Of a stretch of 6,478 bases of DNA, positions 1 to 6,197 are shown one piece after another (within the stretch, counting starts at the first letter, position 1; each line of letters starts with the position of its first letter). Both the position numbers and the translations under genes were made by a program. The notes under the pieces were generated by a model that saw only the letters and a program-made list of their open reading frames with translations, was not told the origin of the DNA and searched no databases. This DNA is from Phycisphaerales bacterium (GTDB taxonomy: Bacteria; Planctomycetota; Phycisphaerae; Phycisphaerales; UBA1924): NCBI GenBank assembly GCA_016763115.1, contig JAESUL010000045.1:1-6478 (forward strand), written 5' to 3'.

Positions 1-833
1 AAGGCGTTGCCGATCCCCGCGCTGTCGAGCCCGGCGTGCTTGTTGGTGTCCGAGGTGCTCGGCTTGGGCGTGATAAACAAGATCCGTGCGGGCGAAACCC
101 CGAGCTGCGACGACCACCCGAGCCAGTCCACGCCAAGCCGGGCGATCCCGGGCTCGGAAATCATCGGTGCGGGCGATTGTCCGCTCGAAACATGGGCGAG
201 CCGAACAGAGCCCCCCGCGATGAGCCTGCCTCCCTGCGACCAGGTCCAAATAATCAGCCCCTTGAGGGCATCGACGACAATGCACGCGGTGATCGGTGCG
301 CTCGATGCAACAATGCGTTGGGCATCGTGCCCGCCATGGCGATTTGCACCCGGGTCCCATGCCTGGGCGATGGCGTGCCAGAGTGTTGTGATCCGTTCAA
401 CCCGGATTCCACGTTCATCGAGTTGGTCGAGCAACAACCGCGCCGGAACATCAGGGGTCGCAATCACCGCGGTGCGTGCACCGACCGAGGTTGGTGATTC
501 GAGCAAGGGCTCGTACGAAATCTCGAGCGGCAGATCCGGGAACCGCTCGGAAACCCCGGTGATCTCGGGCGCGTCAAAGTCATCGGGGTCGCTGTGCTCG
601 CCCTGCTCGATGGTGGCGCTGAGCATCTCGGGGTTTGAGTCCTCTGGCTTGACCCAAGAAATAACCGCGCCGTCGGTGTCGATGCAGAGCACCGCGATGG
701 TTCTCGATTTGCCTGGCCCGGTGCTGAGCCGTTCCTTGATCCACTCGCCTGCTTGGGCGATGGTGTCGAGTGCGTGCTCGGGCCCGGCGTTTGTCGAGGC
801 ATCCCACGCTTCGCGTGTGTGCTCTGTGAGCAT
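1..833 (-). CDS. GspL/PilM-like actin-fold (ASKHA) protein, 3' end beyond window
   Basis: Likely the cytoplasmic actin-like component (GspL or PilM family) that connects the assembly ATPase to the inner-membrane platform. The frame is open from an ATG at 833 to the left edge (277 codons, no stop). Visible parts: a first strand-turn-strand near residues 45-61 (AVLCIDTDGAVISWV); a segment at 118-158 (ARTAVIATPDVPARLLLDQL, then a Gly-containing turn and an Ala-rich helix) that resembles the PilM/GspL linker; a second strand-turn-strand near 180-211 (ACIVVDALKG, ending GGSVRL); and a helix-strand at 228-256 ending ARILFITPK. The usual Gly/Ser phosphate-loop residues of PilM are poorly kept, so nucleotide binding is doubtful. 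No membrane segment is seen; a GspL would have one in the missing C-terminal part. The ATG has no clear Shine-Dalgarno. An in-frame TTG at 896 preceded by AAGG is an alternative start. It follows the GspC/PilP-like gene by 81 nt. The family call rests on pattern and context, not on strong identity. Confidence 0.6.
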   Translation of the reverse strand, partial: MLTEHTREAWDASTNAGPEHALDTIAQAGEWIKERLSTGPGKSRTIAVLCIDTDGAVISWVKPEDSNPEMLSATIEQGEHSDPDDFDAPEITGVSERFPDLPLEISYEPLLESPTSVGARTAVIATPDVPARLLLDQLDERGIRVERITTLWHAIAQAWDPGANRHGGHDAQRIVASSAPITACIVVDALKGLIIWTWSQGGRLIAGGSVRLAHVSSGQSPAPMISEPGIARLGVDWLGWSSQLGVSPARILFITPKPSTSDTNKHAGLDSAGIGNA

Positions 834-914
834 AGTGATGCCCGCGATCTTGCCGCCTCGGTCGGTTCTTCTGAGATAACAGATTCGATTGCTCAATGGG
901 GCCTTGCTCGGTGA

Positions 915-1700
915 TTAGTCGTCGTTGTTGCGGTTCCGGTTTCGTCGGTTATTGAGGTTGCCTCGACGAGTATTGCTCGGGATCGTATTGATTGCGTTTC
1001 CTTCTGTCCGGCTCCTCGCCGCATCTTCGAGTTTCTCTCGCCGCCGATCTATTATGCTCTGAGGCATGCCGTCGGGTCGCTCGTTGGATTCCGTCGGAGC
1101 CGATGCCGAGTCGATCTCATTGCCGTTGACCATCGAGATCGCTTGCCCTGTCCGTTTGGCGAGGACGATTTTTTCTTCGGTGTCTCCATCAGAGACAACG
1201 ATGAACTTGGGGTAGATCGCCTTGATGGTCAGGTCGTCGTACCCGTCTTGGCCCGATTGGGCGATCGCGTTCTCGCGGACAATCCGTTGCACCCCATCGA
1301 TCCGTATAAACGCGGCCTTGCCCTGCCCCTCCTTGATGAACCCGATGTACCGCATCCGCATATCAAGCGTGCCGTTGGTCGGAGCCGTTGTGATTGGGTT
1401 TTGAACTCCGGGTATGGGCTCGATAATTTTTTCCTCGGGGGCGTTGTCCACCATGCCCAAACGCTCGGCGAGCGATCCGATCTCGACATTCATCGCCAGC
1501 GCACCAACCGGCGCTTTGGTATTGGTGGCGCCTGTGTTGAGGTTGGCCCCGACCAGATCGATCGATGCGCGGGGTTCGATGGATTTGGCGTCCAGCCCGG
1601 TGATCCCGAAGGCGACGCCGCCGAGCAGGAGAACCACCGCTCCGCCCTGGGCGATCATCGCTCGGTGCTTGGCTTGTGTTCGGCTCACTGGTGCTGACAT
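915..1700 (-). CDS. GspC/PilP-like bitopic inner-membrane protein
   Basis: A 261-residue protein, probably the periplasmic connector between inner-membrane platform and secretin. It has a short basic cytoplasmic N-terminus, one membrane helix at about residues 16-36 (MIAQGGAVVLLLGGVAFGIT), a loosely structured periplasmic stretch, and a small beta-rich domain at 113-185. That domain (RYIGFIKEGQGKAAFIRIDG, then VQRIVREN and IKAIYPKFIVVSDGDTEEKI) has the pattern of the GspC homology region and of PilP: a short strand, a hydrophobic strand over a bound cofactor-like loop, a 'v..Ga.i' turn, and a strand pair ending in an acidic-basic 'e.ivL'. The C-terminus (about 245-261) is Asn/Arg-rich and looks disordered. 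No PDZ or coiled-coil domain is seen. The start is well supported: AAGGAG lies 5 nt before the ATG. It sits 55 nt after gspK, an unusual place for gspC, which normally leads the operon. It could instead fill a GspM- or PilP-type role. Confidence 0.6.
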   Translation of the reverse strand: MSAPVSRTQAKHRAMIAQGGAVVLLLGGVAFGITGLDAKSIEPRASIDLVGANLNTGATNTKAPVGALAMNVEIGSLAERLGMVDNAPEEKIIEPIPGVQNPITTAPTNGTLDMRMRYIGFIKEGQGKAAFIRIDGVQRIVRENAIAQSGQDGYDDLTIKAIYPKFIVVSDGDTEEKIVLAKRTGQAISMVNGNEIDSASAPTESNERPDGMPQSIIDRRREKLEDAARSRTEGNAINTIPSNTRRGNLNNRRNRNRNNDD

Positions 1701-1705
1701 ACTGA

Positions 1706-1711
1706 CTCCTT
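1706..1711 (-). promoter_or_regulatory. Ribosome binding site of GspC/PilP-like gene
   Basis: AAGGAG on the minus strand, five bases before the ATG at 1700. It fixes this start and shows the gene is independently initiated, unlike the coupled pseudopilin genes before it. Confidence 0.65.
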
Positions 1712-1755
1712 GGCATCGACTGGCACAACAATAGCACCGCGATGATTGATCGTGC

Positions 1756-2637
1756 TTAGAACAGATCGGCTAGATCGGGCTCGGAGCGTTCAACTCCGAT
1801 GTCTTTCCAGGTGAGAAACGCACCAAGCTCCATCAGATTGCTCCCCTGGCGTCTCCCGGTGTTCAATCGGATGCGGGTGATCCCCCCGTACCGAGAGATA
1901 AGCCGATTGCTCGAGACCCCACGCCCGCCTCGGACCTCGACAATCACGGCCCACAGCTCGATATCGGTCGCGAACACCCGCTGCATCATCGCCCGCTGCT
2001 CGCTGGTCAACCCGATGGTCCGTGATATCGCGGTCAGATCCGTTCTTCCGAGCCGATCGTTCTGCTGGCGCATCGAGAGGATTTCATTGGCCAGGCTGCT
2101 CCCGTTGCCGTCCATGATGGCATTGCACACATTCGTGACGAGCAGTTCGGGGGCCGAAGTGATGCTGATCCCGATCGCCCCAAACGGGCGTGTCATCCTC
2201 ATGTATTGATTGGGCGAGACATTCCGAGAGAGCCGCCGGAGGATTTCTGATCCATCATTGATCTCGCGTTGTCGGCGTCCGGTGAGGTTGCTCAGCGCGC
2301 TGCCCTGCCCATCGCGGAGGAACACCGAGACCACCGAGCCGTCCTCGAGTCGGATATCCATCGCGTGCCCGGTCTCTGGGTCGAGCACATCGAAGAGGTC
2401 CCGCCCGTTTTGTTGCCTAAGCCACGCACCGATGGCTTCTTGAAGCCCCCGCCCGGCGTGGTGCTCTTGGCTTGCGCGGATCTGTCGCTGGACAATCAGG
2501 TTCTGGGCACTCATCCGTGTCAACGACACCGAAACCACTAGCCCAACCACCACCATCACCAGAATCACCATCGGTAGCGCAAAGCCCCGCGACGAATCGT
2601 TCGTTCCACAGTGTAATGAGCAGCGTGGGTGGAGCAT
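1756..2637 (-). CDS. gspK: GspK-like minor pseudopilin (tip subunit)
   Basis: A 293-residue prepilin-like protein, best matched to GspK, the large subunit that caps the pseudopilus tip. A 18-residue leader ends at Gly18, followed by FALPMVILVMVVVGLVVSVS, the hydrophobic helix that holds it in the inner membrane before assembly. The mature fifth residue is Met, not Glu; lack of Glu5 is a known hallmark of GspK. Around 104-113 it reads SVFLRDGQGS, and at 157-189 ITSAPELLVTNVCNAIMDG followed by a helix ending ILSMR, which corresponds to the 'NVNTAPpEvL...' segment of GspK. The region between is only about 50 residues, so the inserted helical domain of typical GspK is much reduced. The ATG overlaps the gspJ stop by one base (TGATG), and a purine-rich AAGGG lies upstream inside gspJ. 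It ends 55 nt before the next gene. Probably processed by a prepilin peptidase encoded elsewhere. Confidence 0.75.
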   Translation of the reverse strand: MLHPRCSLHCGTNDSSRGFALPMVILVMVVVGLVVSVSLTRMSAQNLIVQRQIRASQEHHAGRGLQEAIGAWLRQQNGRDLFDVLDPETGHAMDIRLEDGSVVSVFLRDGQGSALSNLTGRRQREINDGSEILRRLSRNVSPNQYMRMTRPFGAIGISITSAPELLVTNVCNAIMDGNGSSLANEILSMRQQNDRLGRTDLTAISRTIGLTSEQRAMMQRVFATDIELWAVIVEVRGGRGVSSNRLISRYGGITRIRLNTGRRQGSNLMELGAFLTWKDIGVERSEPDLADLF

Positions 2638-3743
2638 CAGTTCTCATCCCTTCCACGGTTCCCATCGCGGATGCTTCCGCCCAGGTCGATATTGGGGTTT
2701 GATCCACCCGTGCCCGGGCGGTTGTTGTTGCCACCGGGGCGGTTGTTTCCGCCGCCGGAGCCACCGTCGGTGTTGTCCGTGCCCTCGCCCCCCGCGCCAC
2801 CGCCGTCTTGTCCATCGTTGGGATCATCGCCGATGACCCAATCGACCTCGAACATCCATGTCGCGTACTGCCCGCCGATCATTTTGACCTCGAACTGGGC
2901 GTACGCTGGGAGGTCGAGCATGGTCGAGCCGCGGAACTGGTCGATCATGACATCGCCCTTGAACAACTGCCACCGTGCGCGGTCGATGCCCTGGGCAACC
3001 CGGATCGCGCCCGCCAGTCGTGTTCGGATCTGCTCGGTCGATCCCTCGGTGTCACGCATGGGCGAGTACCCTGCATCAAGTGCGTTGCCCTCTGCCGTCA
3101 GGATCGGACGCCACCACAACGACCACCCCTCGGCGGGTGTGTTTTCAGTGAGTTGGTCATTGCCAAGATCAGGATCATGCCCGGTCATCAACGCGTAAAT
3201 ACCAGAATCGATCAACCCGTTGCGGAACATAATGTCCTCGCGGGCATCGGTTCGTCGCAGCTCGAATACGCTCCGCATCGCGCCGCCCGTGCCCTCGGGC
3301 GATGAAAAATCGAGCGATTCGTCCTGATCGAGCAGCCGAACCCAACCCGCCGACGCCGACGCAAGGCTCATCGCAATCGGAGGCGTGCTCAGTACCACCT
3401 CAAAGCGTTGAGGCATCCACCGCTTGGAATCCTCGCCCGCGCTGTGGTCGAGTTCGAGGATAATTCGCTCGCGTGGTTGAGGCTCGGGCTCGCCGTCCTC
3501 GTCGGTCTCTTCGACCGTGACGGCAACATTATCGCTCATCTGAAGCGTCAAAAACGCCCGACGCATCGTCAACTGTGTGATGTACAACTCGTTGGAATGC
3601 TCGAACCGATTGGCGAACGCCCGGTCCATCCGCCCCGTGGCAGCGAACACCGAGAAACACCCGAGCAGCACCACCGCGCCGATGATCGAGGCGACAACCG
3701 TCTCGATCAGCGTGAACCCGTGTTGGCTTGGGCGCGTGTTCAT
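2637..3743 (-). CDS. gspJ: GspJ-like minor pseudopilin with Gly/Asn-rich C-terminal tail
   Basis: A 368-residue type IV pilin-like protein, most likely GspJ, part of the I-J-K tip complex. The class III signal is clear: a short leader to Gly9, then FTLIETVVASIIGAVVLLGC, with Glu14 as the conserved mature Glu5. The helix continues to a globular region rich in beta structure, including RERIILELDHS (91-101), RFEVVLST (113-120) and AYAQFEVKMIG (280-290). GspJ proteins are usually near 200 residues, so this one is clearly enlarged. The last 60 or so residues (about 306-368) are a Gly/Asn/Asp-rich low-complexity tail containing two NNRPG repeats, probably a flexible periplasmic extension. The start is well supported by GAGGG six bases upstream, and it overlaps the stop of the preceding gene by 4 nt (ATGA). 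Assignment as GspJ over other minor pseudopilins rests mainly on its position between I and K. Confidence 0.7.
   Translation of the reverse strand: MNTRPSQHGFTLIETVVASIIGAVVLLGCFSVFAATGRMDRAFANRFEHSNELYITQLTMRRAFLTLQMSDNVAVTVEETDEDGEPEPQPRERIILELDHSAGEDSKRWMPQRFEVVLSTPPIAMSLASASAGWVRLLDQDESLDFSSPEGTGGAMRSVFELRRTDAREDIMFRNGLIDSGIYALMTGHDPDLGNDQLTENTPAEGWSLWWRPILTAEGNALDAGYSPMRDTEGSTEQIRTRLAGAIRVAQGIDRARWQLFKGDVMIDQFRGSTMLDLPAYAQFEVKMIGGQYATWMFEVDWVIGDDPNDGQDGGGAGGEGTDNTDGGSGGGNNRPGGNNNRPGTGGSNPNIDLGGSIRDGNRGRDEN
2715..2750 (-). repeat. Two 21-nt degenerate repeats in gspJ tail
   Basis: GGGCGGTTGTT appears twice about 21 bases apart on the plus strand. On the coding strand these encode the two NNRPG units of the low-complexity GspJ tail. 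In-frame spacing suggests expansion by replication slippage without loss of reading frame. Confidence 0.45.
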
Positions 3744-4318
3744 TGTGATCCCTCTGATTCAATGAACTTGTTGACCAAGCGTTCGATCCCGTCGGGCTGA
3801 TCGAGCAGGGTCTGCAATGAATCGGGGTTCGAGAACGCGAGCGGATCGACGAGCCGGGTGAGCGTGGCGTTGGGGACCGTCGAGATAAACGAACGAGATC
3901 CGCCCGAATCCGCGCCGAGCCAGACACGAATGGTCACGAGTTTGATCCGATCGAGGTTGGTTCCTGATCCGATCAGCCCGGTCGCGCTCGCCTGGGCATC
4001 GTCGCTGACCTCGATATCGAACTTTACCGAGCGTTCATCGATGGTCCACCGGTACAGATCACGGTCATAGGCGATCGGGAGGGCTTTGGAGGGCAGCGAT
4101 TCGCTGTCGTCCATGAACTGGAGCATCAATCGGTTGCCCAACTCGGCGGCACCGAGCCGTTGCTCCATCCGGTGTTGCATGGTGCTGAGAAAACTCGTCG
4201 CGCTCGCCAGCGTCGCGCCGACCAGCCCGAGGAGCACCACCGCGAGGACCGCCTCGATCAGCGTGAGCCCTCGGCGGGCCTGGTGCTTGCATCGGGATGG
4301 AACGCGGGCAGGGGGCAT
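3740..4318 (-). CDS. gspI: GspI-like minor pseudopilin
   Basis: A 192-residue type IV pilin-like protein. The basic leader ends at Gly17 and is followed by LTLIEAVLAVVLLGLVGATL, with Glu22 as mature Glu5. After the helix, residues about 57-68 (GAAELGNRLMLQ) fit the GspI pattern in which an Ala/Glu-rich helix follows the membrane segment. The rest is a small globular domain with strands such as LVTIRVWLGADSG and a C-terminal helix. GspI is usually about 120-130 residues, so this one is long. It lies three bases after the gspG stop with no strong Shine-Dalgarno of its own and overlaps gspJ by 4 nt, so translation is probably coupled to its neighbours. In the G-x-J-K order it sits where GspI is expected. 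GspH cannot be ruled out, since the globular domain is too divergent to separate H from I by eye. Confidence 0.65.
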   Translation of the reverse strand: MPPARVPSRCKHQARRGLTLIEAVLAVVLLGLVGATLASATSFLSTMQHRMEQRLGAAELGNRLMLQFMDDSESLPSKALPIAYDRDLYRWTIDERSVKFDIEVSDDAQASATGLIGSGTNLDRIKLVTIRVWLGADSGGSRSFISTVPNATLTRLVDPLAFSNPDSLQTLLDQPDGIERLVNKFIESEGSQ

Positions 4319-4321
4319 CGG

Positions 4322-4738
4322 CTAGTTGTTGCTCTTGAGTTTCATGGTCCAGACATCAATGTCGTCGATGGTGCCGAACTCCTTGTCGGCTCCGCTGCTC
4401 TTGAGCTCGTACGGGTGCGCCAACCCGGTGCCGGGCGTCGCGGTGTAGTAGTACTTCCGCTCGAAGCTGTCTTCGTCGGACCCCGGTTCCATAAAGTCGG
4501 GGATGAGTTGGGCGAGCGAGGTCGGCGCATCGCCGGCGTTCTCGACCATGAAGGTGTTGATCTGGGTTTTGATGACTTGCATGGAGGTCTTGGTTGATTT
4601 GACGCGGGCTTTTTTGACCTGCTTGGGCACCGCCACCGCTGCGCCCGCCATCAGGATGCCGAGGATCACGAGCACCGCGGTCAGCTCGATCAGCGAGAAG
4701 CCCGGACGGGCGTGTTTCATAGTGTTTCTGGTCTGCAT
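4322..4738 (-). CDS. gspG: GspG-like major pseudopilin
   Basis: The major subunit of the pseudopilus, 138 residues from the chosen start, close to the usual GspG length. The leader ends at Gly13, followed by FSLIELTAVLVILGILMAGA with Glu18 as mature Glu5. The mature domain has the long helix, PTSLAQLIPDF (72-82), and a C-terminal loop near 109-130 that begins PYELKSSGAD and continues to a DDIDVW ending. This is the calcium-binding signature of GspG (SxGxD followed by an acid-rich D-D-x-D), a feature that separates GspG from type IV pilins. The start at 4738 is preferred because AAGGA lies six bases before it. The frame is open further upstream to 4804, but that would put 22 extra residues before the leader. 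It follows gspF by 73 nt and precedes gspI by 3 nt. Confidence 0.85.
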   Translation of the reverse strand: MQTRNTMKHARPGFSLIELTAVLVILGILMAGAAVAVPKQVKKARVKSTKTSMQVIKTQINTFMVENAGDAPTSLAQLIPDFMEPGSDEDSFERKYYYTATPGTGLAHPYELKSSGADKEFGTIDDIDVWTMKLKSNN

Positions 4739-4741
4739 TTC

Positions 4742-4750
4742 GATTCCTTC
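4742..4750 (-). promoter_or_regulatory. Ribosome binding site of gspG
   Basis: The minus strand reads GAAGGAATCG just before the ATG at 4738. AAGGA with about six bases spacing is a near-ideal Shine-Dalgarno and is the reason for choosing this start over upstream in-frame ones. It is the strongest site after gspF in the pseudopilin block, as fits the most abundant subunit. Confidence 0.6.
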
Positions 4751-4778
4751 TTTTTTCTCTAGTTTCAACGCCCCGGGC

Positions 4779-4798
4779 CCGGCATTGTTGCACGCCGG
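4779..4798 (-). other. Hairpin between gspF and gspG
   Basis: In the minus-strand transcript, CCGGCGT and ATGCCGG can pair as a 7-bp stem (one G-U pair) around a six-base GCAACA loop. It lies 14 nt after the gspF stop and about 40 nt before the gspG start. There is no U-run after it, so it is not a standard terminator. A GC-rich palindrome (CCGGGCCCGG, 4773-4782) overlaps one arm and could compete. A role in mRNA processing or stability that raises gspG over gspF is possible, but inferred only. Confidence 0.4.
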
Positions 4799-4811
4799 CG
4801 GCACGATCTGG

Positions 4812-6014
4812 CTACATCACGGAGTTGGTCAGGCTCATCAGAGGCAGCATAATCCCGAGGATCATCGTGCCCACGATCACAAATAACAAAACAATCAAGA
4901 GCGGCTCGAGCACCGCCATCAGTCGCTCGGTGCGTTTGTCGGTTTCGTTCGCGTGGTCCTTGGCGAGCGCATCAAACGCGGATTCAAGGTCCCCCGATTG
5001 GTCGGCAGCGATCAAAAGCCGGCGCGTTGCCAGCGGCAACGATTCCACCCGCTCGATCAGTGTCCGAAACAACCCGCCTTCGACGAGTTTGGTCCGCATC
5101 TTGCTCAGGTCCTTGTTGAGTTTGGGGTGCCCGATGACCTCGGAACTCACGGCGAGCGCATCGGTCAACGGAATACCCGACTTGGTCATCGAGCCCATCA
5201 CGGCAAAGAACCGTGTGAGCTCTTGGTGCATCACCACATCGCGGATAAAAATCATGTTGCGGGTCAACGACAACGCGAGTTTCACAACCCCCGAGCGGAA
5301 CAGCACCATGCCGATGATGATCGCGAGCAATCCAACCGCGAGCAGGACGATGTAGGCGCGGATGAACTCGCCGACCGCCATGAGGATCTTGGTAAACAAC
5401 GGCAGCGTGATCCCCGATTCGCCCAGCGAGCTGCCGATCGTCGGGATCACGAGCGTGAGCATAATAATCGACGCAGCAAACGCGATGGTCAGCACAATCG
5501 CGGGGTAGATCATCAGCGTGGCTGCTTTTCCGGCGACCTCGAGCTGACGCAGGGCAGACTTGGCGAGTTGCTCGCAAGCACCGGCCAGATCGCCTGTTTT
5601 TTCGGCTGCCCGGTACACCGAGATCGTCACCGGGTCAAAGCTGCCCACCGCATGGCATGAATCGGCAAAGCTCTTGCCCGAAGAAACCAACTCACGCATC
5701 CGCAAGATCCGCCCCTCGTTTGATGGCGGGACCACGGTCGCCGCGACCTCGAGCGCTTCGGTCAACGGGACACCCCGCGAGAGGAGTTGGGCGAGTTGGG
5801 CGTTGAGCCTCGCGTGGGCCTTGAGGTTGAGTTCGGGGTTTGAGGTCATCCAACTCGGCAGTTTCCATGTGCGGACGAGGACCTTCTTCTCTTTGCGGAG
5901 TGCCTCGGCCAAGGCGCGTTTGGAGCGGGCTGTTTTGAGACCCATCGCCTTGCCGCCGGCGGATTTGTTGGCGAGGTAGAAAAAAGACTGGTTGGTGATG
6001 GCGGCTCTGGACAT
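4812..6014 (-). CDS. gspF: GspF-like inner-membrane platform protein
   Basis: The polytopic core of the inner-membrane platform, which couples the cytoplasmic assembly ATPase to pseudopilin polymerisation. At 400 residues it has normal GspF/PilC length. The N-terminal segment (FFYLANKSAGGKAMG, about 11-25, then an Ala/Arg helix) is the usual small N-domain. Two T2SF repeats follow: about 68-190 and 265-390, each with the internal signature pattern (YRAAEKTGDLAGACEQLA at 134-151; IAADQSGDLESAFDALA at 335-351). Membrane helices are visible near 168-190 (with the typical YPAIVL), 216-238 and 370-393. Each repeat begins with a helix, LSRGVPLTEAL (78-88) and MTKSGIPLTDAL (276-287), matching family usage. 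It appears to be the first gene of the operon; its ATG has no Shine-Dalgarno and is about 21 nt downstream of a TATACT element, suggesting a short leader. PilC of a type IV pilus is the main alternative; the GspG/K partners favour GspF. Confidence 0.9.
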   Translation of the reverse strand: MSRAAITNQSFFYLANKSAGGKAMGLKTARSKRALAEALRKEKKVLVRTWKLPSWMTSNPELNLKAHARLNAQLAQLLSRGVPLTEALEVAATVVPPSNEGRILRMRELVSSGKSFADSCHAVGSFDPVTISVYRAAEKTGDLAGACEQLAKSALRQLEVAGKAATLMIYPAIVLTIAFAASIIMLTLVIPTIGSSLGESGITLPLFTKILMAVGEFIRAYIVLLAVGLLAIIIGMVLFRSGVVKLALSLTRNMIFIRDVVMHQELTRFFAVMGSMTKSGIPLTDALAVSSEVIGHPKLNKDLSKMRTKLVEGGLFRTLIERVESLPLATRRLLIAADQSGDLESAFDALAKDHANETDKRTERLMAVLEPLLIVLLFVIVGTMILGIMLPLMSLTNSVM

Positions 6015-6034
6015 AAATGGTGGTGGGTCCGGTG

Positions 6035-6040
6035 AGTATA
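6035..6040 (-). promoter_or_regulatory. Candidate -10 element for the gspF operon
   Basis: TATACT on the minus strand matches the bacterial -10 consensus at five of six positions and lies about 20 bases before the gspF start. No good -35 hexamer is found 16-18 bases upstream, so it is only a weak candidate, or one that would need an activator. Confidence 0.25.
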
Positions 6041-6113
6041 TGTTTGTGTACCCGTTGAATCGGCCAAAGGGTCATGAAATGTCCGGTATCGGGGGGCAAT
6101 TCTCGTCTGTGGG

Positions 6114-6142
6114 TTGATCGGACAACAACCCCGACGGACAAT
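6114..6142 (+). promoter_or_regulatory. Candidate promoter for tdh
   Basis: TTGATC (6114-6119) and GACAAT (6137-6142), separated by 17 bases, each match the -35 and -10 consensus at four of six positions. They lie in the divergent intergenic region about 55 bases before the tdh start. Chance matches of this quality are common. Confidence 0.22.
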
Positions 6143-6167
6143 ACCCAACGCATCGACTATTCAACGA

Positions 6168-6183
6168 TTGCACCGTTGCACCG
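6168..6183 (+). repeat. Tandem 8-bp repeat upstream of tdh
   Basis: TTGCACCG occurs twice head to tail, directly before the tdh ribosome binding site. CAACG (6162-6166) and CGTTG (6174-6178) also form a small inverted repeat across it. It would lie in the tdh 5' leader if the promoter candidate is right. It may be an operator or a simple slippage duplication. Confidence 0.4.
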
Positions 6184-6186
6184 TGT

Positions 6187-6193
6187 GAGGAGC
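6187..6193 (+). promoter_or_regulatory. Ribosome binding site of tdh
   Basis: GAGGAG on the plus strand ends about five bases before the ATG at 6198. It supports that start, though the GGAGG before the ATG at 6252 is nearly as good and leaves the choice open. Confidence 0.5.
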
Positions 6194-6197
6194 CTCC

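Larger units (their letters stand above)
6015..6197. other. Divergent intergenic region between gspF and tdh
   Basis: A 183-bp noncoding stretch that must carry the start signals for both the secretion operon and tdh. Apart from the weak promoter candidates and tandem repeat listed separately, I see no riboswitch-like fold, terminator or conserved element. Confidence 0.6.

Noticed and set aside
464..807. Minus-strand open frames in the other two registers (to 802 and 807)
   Set aside because: Both translate to Arg/Pro/Ser-rich strings typical of shadow frames; the true frame runs through them to the window edge.
831..833. A possible frameshift near the start of the GspL/PilM-like gene
   Set aside because: It came from misreading two bases in 811-820; with the correct sequence the ATG at 833 is in frame with the whole coding region.
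7..879. A 290-codon open frame on the plus strand
   Set aside because: It is antisense to the GspL/PilM-like gene. Its translation is Ser/Pro/Arg-rich with no domain pattern, whereas the minus-strand frame has clear actin-fold features and operon continuity.
4779..4798. Rho-independent terminator after gspF
   Set aside because: The stem is not followed by a U-run, and the downstream genes clearly continue the operon.
4739..4804. Upstream in-frame extension of gspG to 4804
   Set aside because: It would add 22 residues before the prepilin leader and ignore the strong ribosome binding site at 4742-4750.
4953..5660. A 235-codon plus-strand open frame
   Set aside because: Antisense to gspF, with Arg/His/Gln-rich composition and no recognisable motif.
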